Part shown: positions 61,447 to 64,000 of the stretch, piece by piece | Layout of the letters: each line of letters starts with the position of its first letter | Numbering within the stretch: the first letter of the stretch is position 1 | Source: Andreprevotia lacus DSM 23236 | GTDB lineage: Bacteria > Pseudomonadota > Gammaproteobacteria > Burkholderiales > Chitinibacteraceae | Direction of reading: 5' to 3' | DNA: 64,000 nt | NCBI RefSeq assembly: GCF_900176275.1 | Contig: NZ_FWXD01000008.1 | Span: 62,001 to 126,000, forward strand | Program-made: the position numbers and the translations under genes | Notes under the pieces: model-generated | The model's database searches: none | Told to the model about the DNA's origin: nothing | The model's input: only the letters and a program-made list of their open reading frames with translations

Positions 61447-62361
61447 TCAGGTGCTCATGCGCAGGCCACCGCCTTGCAGGCGTGCGGCCACGTCCTCCAA
61501 CCACTGGCAGAACGCGCCGATGGCCGGATCATCCATAGCCAGCCGGGGCACGATCCAGCAATAGCCGCGCAAGGGCGCGACCGGGCCGGCGAGCGGCACG
61601 ACCAGCCGCCCGGCATCGATCTCGCCCTGCATCATCGGCAAAGGGCCCAGCGTGATGCCCAGCCCGTCCATGGCAGCCTGCAGCGCCAGGTAAAAGTGGT
61701 CGAACTGCTGGGTGGCGGCCGGTTTCAGCTCGGGTACGCCGGCCAGCGTCAACCAGCGTTGCCATGCGGCCGGGCGCGTGTCGGCATACAGCAGCGTGTG
61801 ATTGGCCAAGTCGGCCGGGCGCAGCAAGGGGAGGCGTTTGAGCAGGGCCGGGCTGCACAGCGGCAGTTCGCGCTCCTCCAGAAAAGGCTTGGCGATATAG
61901 CCTGGCCAGTCGCCCGGACCACGGCGGATGGCGATGTCGAACGGGGCGTCCAGCCGGCCGATATCGCGGTCGGACGTCATCAAGCGCAGTTCGACATCCG
62001 GATATTGCTGCTGAAACTCGGCCATGTGCGGCAACAGCCAGTGCATGGCCAGCGTCGGGGTGGAGTTGATCACCAGCCGGCGCTGGCGCGTAGGCTCCTT
62101 GAGCTGCGCAGTGGCGTTGGCGATCAGGTCGAAGCCGTCCTGCACCTGCACCAGATAGCGCCAGCCGGTATCGGTCAGCTTGACGCGGCCGCCGGTACGG
62201 TCGAACAACTGCACCCCCAGCCATTCCTCCAGTTGTTTAATCTGTTTGCTCACAGCACCATGTGTGACAAACAGCTCGTTCGCCGCAGCAGAAAAGCTCT
62301 CCAGACGAGCGGCGGACTCGAAAGCGCGCAGTGCATTCAACGGGGGCAGGGTTTGGCTCAT
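61447..62361 (-). CDS. LysR-family (GcvA-like) transcriptional regulator
   Basis: 304 residues. The winged-helix N-terminus LPPLNALRAFESAARLESFSAAANELFVTHGAVS is typical of the GcvA subgroup. The C-terminal effector-binding domain includes RLMTSDRDIGRLDAPFDIAIRRG. The target is unknown; acnB is the divergent neighbour across a 151-base region holding a palindrome at the regulator start. Confidence 0.92.
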   Translation of the reverse strand: MSQTLPPLNALRAFESAARLESFSAAANELFVTHGAVSKQIKQLEEWLGVQLFDRTGGRVKLTDTGWRYLVQVQDGFDLIANATAQLKEPTRQRRLVINSTPTLAMHWLLPHMAEFQQQYPDVELRLMTSDRDIGRLDAPFDIAIRRGPGDWPGYIAKPFLEERELPLCSPALLKRLPLLRPADLANHTLLYADTRPAAWQRWLTLAGVPELKPAATQQFDHFYLALQAAMDGLGITLGPLPMMQGEIDAGRLVVPLAGPVAPLRGYCWIVPRLAMDDPAIGAFCQWLEDVAARLQGGGLRMST

Positions 62362-62363
62362 GG

Positions 62364-62380
62364 TGTGAGTATATCTCACA
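62364..62380. promoter_or_regulatory. Palindromic operator candidate at the LysR gene
   Basis: TGTGAG-TATAT-CTCACA, a perfect 6-bp-arm inverted repeat only three bases upstream of the LysR start codon. It fits autorepression. Spacing differs from a CRP site (five-base arms, seven between). Confidence 0.45.
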
Positions 62381-62401
62381 GCGGGTGTCGCGATTACTCG
62401 T

Positions 62402-62430
62402 TTGAATGGCCTGCACGATGCGCGTATTCT
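62402..62430 (+). promoter_or_regulatory. Candidate promoter of acnB
   Basis: TTGAAT, 17-base spacer, TATTCT, about 80 bases upstream of the acnB start. Confidence 0.4.
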
Positions 62431-62512
62431 CCACTCCGGAAGGCTAGGGTGTTCATGCCCCCAAGCCGTGCATCGGGCTTCGTGCCCCGTCAACCCCATC
62501 TGGAAAATCATC

Positions 62513-64000
62513 ATGTTAGAAGCTTACCGCCAGCATGTTGCCGAGCGCGCCGCGCTGGGCATTCCGCCGCTGCCACTGACCGCGCAGCAAGTCGCCGACC
62601 TCGTTACGCTGCTGCAAAATCCGCCGGCTGGCGAAGAAGCGTTCCTGGTTGACCTGATTACCCACCGCGTGCCGCCGGGTGTGGACGATGCGGCCAAGGT
62701 CAAGGCCGCTTTCCTGGCTGCCGTGGCACAAGGCAAGGATTCCTGTGGCCTGATCAGCCGTACCAAGGCAGTCGAGCTGCTGGGTACCATGCTGGGTGGC
62801 TTCAACATCAAGCCGATGATCGATCTGCTGGGCGACGCCGAAGTCGGCGCCGTGGCCGCTGAAGGCCTGAAGAAAACCCTGCTGATGTTCGACTACTTCC
62901 ACGACGTGAAGGAACTGGCCGACGCAGGCAACGCCAATGCCAAGGCCGTGATCCAGAGCTGGGCCGATGCCGAATGGTTCACCAGCCGTCCGGAAGTGCC
63001 GCAATCGGTCAAGCTGACCGTATTCAAGGTCACTGGCGAAACCAATACCGACGACCTGTCGCCAGCCCCGGATGCATGGTCGCGCCCGGATATCCCGCTG
63101 CACGCGCTGGCCATGCTGAAGAACACCCGCCCGGGCATCACCCCGGAAGAGGACGGCAAGCGCGGCCCGATCAAATTCCTGCAAGACCTGGCCGCCAAGG
63201 GCAACGCCGTTGCCTATGTGGGCGACGTGGTCGGTACCGGTTCCTCGCGCAAGTCGGCGACCAACTCGGTGCTGTGGTGGACTGGCGACGACATCCCGTT
63301 CGTGCCGAACAAGCGCTTTGGCGGTTACTGCCTGGGCGGCAAGATCGCGCCGATTTTCTTCAATACGCAGGAAGACTCCGGCGCGCTGCCGATCGAGGTC
63401 GATGTATCCAGCCTGGATATGGGCGACGAAATCGAACTGCGCCCGTACGAAGGCAAGGTCATCAAGAACGGCGCCACCGTGGCTGAATTCAAGGTCAAGT
63501 CCGACGTACTGTTCGACGAAGTGCGCGCGGGTGGCCGTATCAACCTGATCATCGGTCGTGGCCTGACTGCCAAGGCACGTGAATCGCTGGGCCTGCCGGC
63601 TTCGACGCTGTTCCGTCTGCCGACCGCACCGGCTGCGTCGACCAAGGGCTTCACGCAAGCACAGAAGATGGTTGGCCGTGCCGTCGGCCTGCCGGAAGGC
63701 CAGGGCGTGCGTCCGGGCACCTATTGCGAACCGCGCATGACTTCGGTCGGCTCGCAAGACACCACCGGCCCGATGACCCGTGACGAGCTGAAGGACCTCG
63801 CTTGCCTGGGCTTCTCGGCCGATCTGGTCATGCAATCGTTCTGCCACACTGCGGCTTACCCGAAGCCGGTGGACGTGAAGACCCACCACGAACTGCCGGA
63901 ATTCATCCGCAACCGTGGCGGCGTTTCGCTGCGCCCGGGCGACGGCGTGATCCACAGCTGGCTCAACCGCATGCTGCTGCCGGATACCGTTGGCACCGGT
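62513..64000 (+). CDS. acnB: Aconitate hydratase B (5' part)
   Basis: 496 codons are visible before the window ends; the full protein is normally about 860 residues. It isomerises citrate to isocitrate in the TCA cycle. The N-terminal HEAT-like domain (LEAYRQHVAERAALGIPPLPLTAQQVADL) and the swivel-type domain with VGDVVGTGSSRKSATNSVLWW are AcnB-specific. TYCEPRMTSVGSQDTTGPMTRDELKDLACLGF begins the cluster-bearing part, including one of the Fe-S region cysteines. The start at 62513 fits the family N-terminus. Confidence 0.95.
   Translation, partial: MLEAYRQHVAERAALGIPPLPLTAQQVADLVTLLQNPPAGEEAFLVDLITHRVPPGVDDAAKVKAAFLAAVAQGKDSCGLISRTKAVELLGTMLGGFNIKPMIDLLGDAEVGAVAAEGLKKTLLMFDYFHDVKELADAGNANAKAVIQSWADAEWFTSRPEVPQSVKLTVFKVTGETNTDDLSPAPDAWSRPDIPLHALAMLKNTRPGITPEEDGKRGPIKFLQDLAAKGNAVAYVGDVVGTGSSRKSATNSVLWWTGDDIPFVPNKRFGGYCLGGKIAPIFFNTQEDSGALPIEVDVSSLDMGDEIELRPYEGKVIKNGATVAEFKVKSDVLFDEVRAGGRINLIIGRGLTAKARESLGLPASTLFRLPTAPAASTKGFTQAQKMVGRAVGLPEGQGVRPGTYCEPRMTSVGSQDTTGPMTRDELKDLACLGFSADLVMQSFCHTAAYPKPVDVKTHHELPEFIRNRGGVSLRPGDGVIHSWLNRMLLPDTVGTG

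Noticed and set aside
62364-62380. CRP binding site
   Set aside because: TGTGA and TCACA are seven bases apart rather than six; better seen as a palindrome for the adjacent regulator.
1-64000. tRNA and rRNA genes
   Set aside because: No tRNA-like T-loop with matching acceptor ends and no rRNA segments were recognised by eye; a dedicated search could still find one.

Overview
The window (about 60 percent GC outside a few islands) reads as chromosomal DNA of a betaproteobacterium. Gene order points to the Neisseriales or a near relative: cmk-rpsA-ihfB-lapA-lapB, rpsF-priB-rpsR-rplI, fimV-truA-trpF-trpB-trpA-accD-folC-dedD-cvpA-purF-metZ, plus a DUF2863 gene. I do not assign a genus.

Layout. 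1-8.8 kb: + strand housekeeping run (DUF4377 protein end, tyrA, cmk, rpsA, ihfB, lapA, lapB, pyrF, ugd, rfaE1), linking translation, envelope assembly and LPS sugar supply. 8.9-12.7 kb: - strand diguanylate cyclase, rplI-rpsR-priB-rpsF and fdxA. 12.7-26.7 kb: + strand gluQ, fimV and the truA-to-metZ block. 26.8-29.8 kb: guanidine-II riboswitch with its guanidinium exporter, then cstA and an unusual duplicated YbdD-like partner. 29.9-38.6 kb: - strand MFS-acyltransferase fusion, chemoreceptor, anmK, and an operon (two DCC proteins, SDR-DoxX-like, DUF2269) downstream of a GbsR/MarR regulator; both promoters carry the same 16-bp palindrome. 38.7-45.5 kb: accessory island. 45.6-64 kb: ordinary genes (two orphan periplasmic binding proteins, deacetylase-like protein, LolD and its permease, cytochrome c, AraC regulator, nagZ, DUF2863, GNAT, YkgJ-like, VanZ, DEAD-box helicase, MscS, cupin, GIY-YIG, LysR, start of acnB).

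The accessory island is the most unusual part. It holds a 5'-truncated RHS fragment; a complete RHS protein with a Sec signal, a chitin-binding-like module and a Pro/Thr repeat linker instead of a PAAR or T6SS N-terminus; an AT-rich C-terminal toxin candidate with a papain-like Cys/His pattern; and a secreted immunity candidate. Then come a REP-associated tyrosine transposase (RAYT), a toxin-tail remnant with a second immunity-like gene, and a third exported immunity-like ORF enclosed by 32-bp inverted repeats. All are separated by copies of one short REP-like sequence. The layout suggests immunity or toxin-immunity cassettes accumulating and moving through RAYT-associated repeats next to an RHS gene; this mobility model is inference.

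No rRNA, tRNA or CRISPR array was recognised. Promoters and terminators are read by eye.
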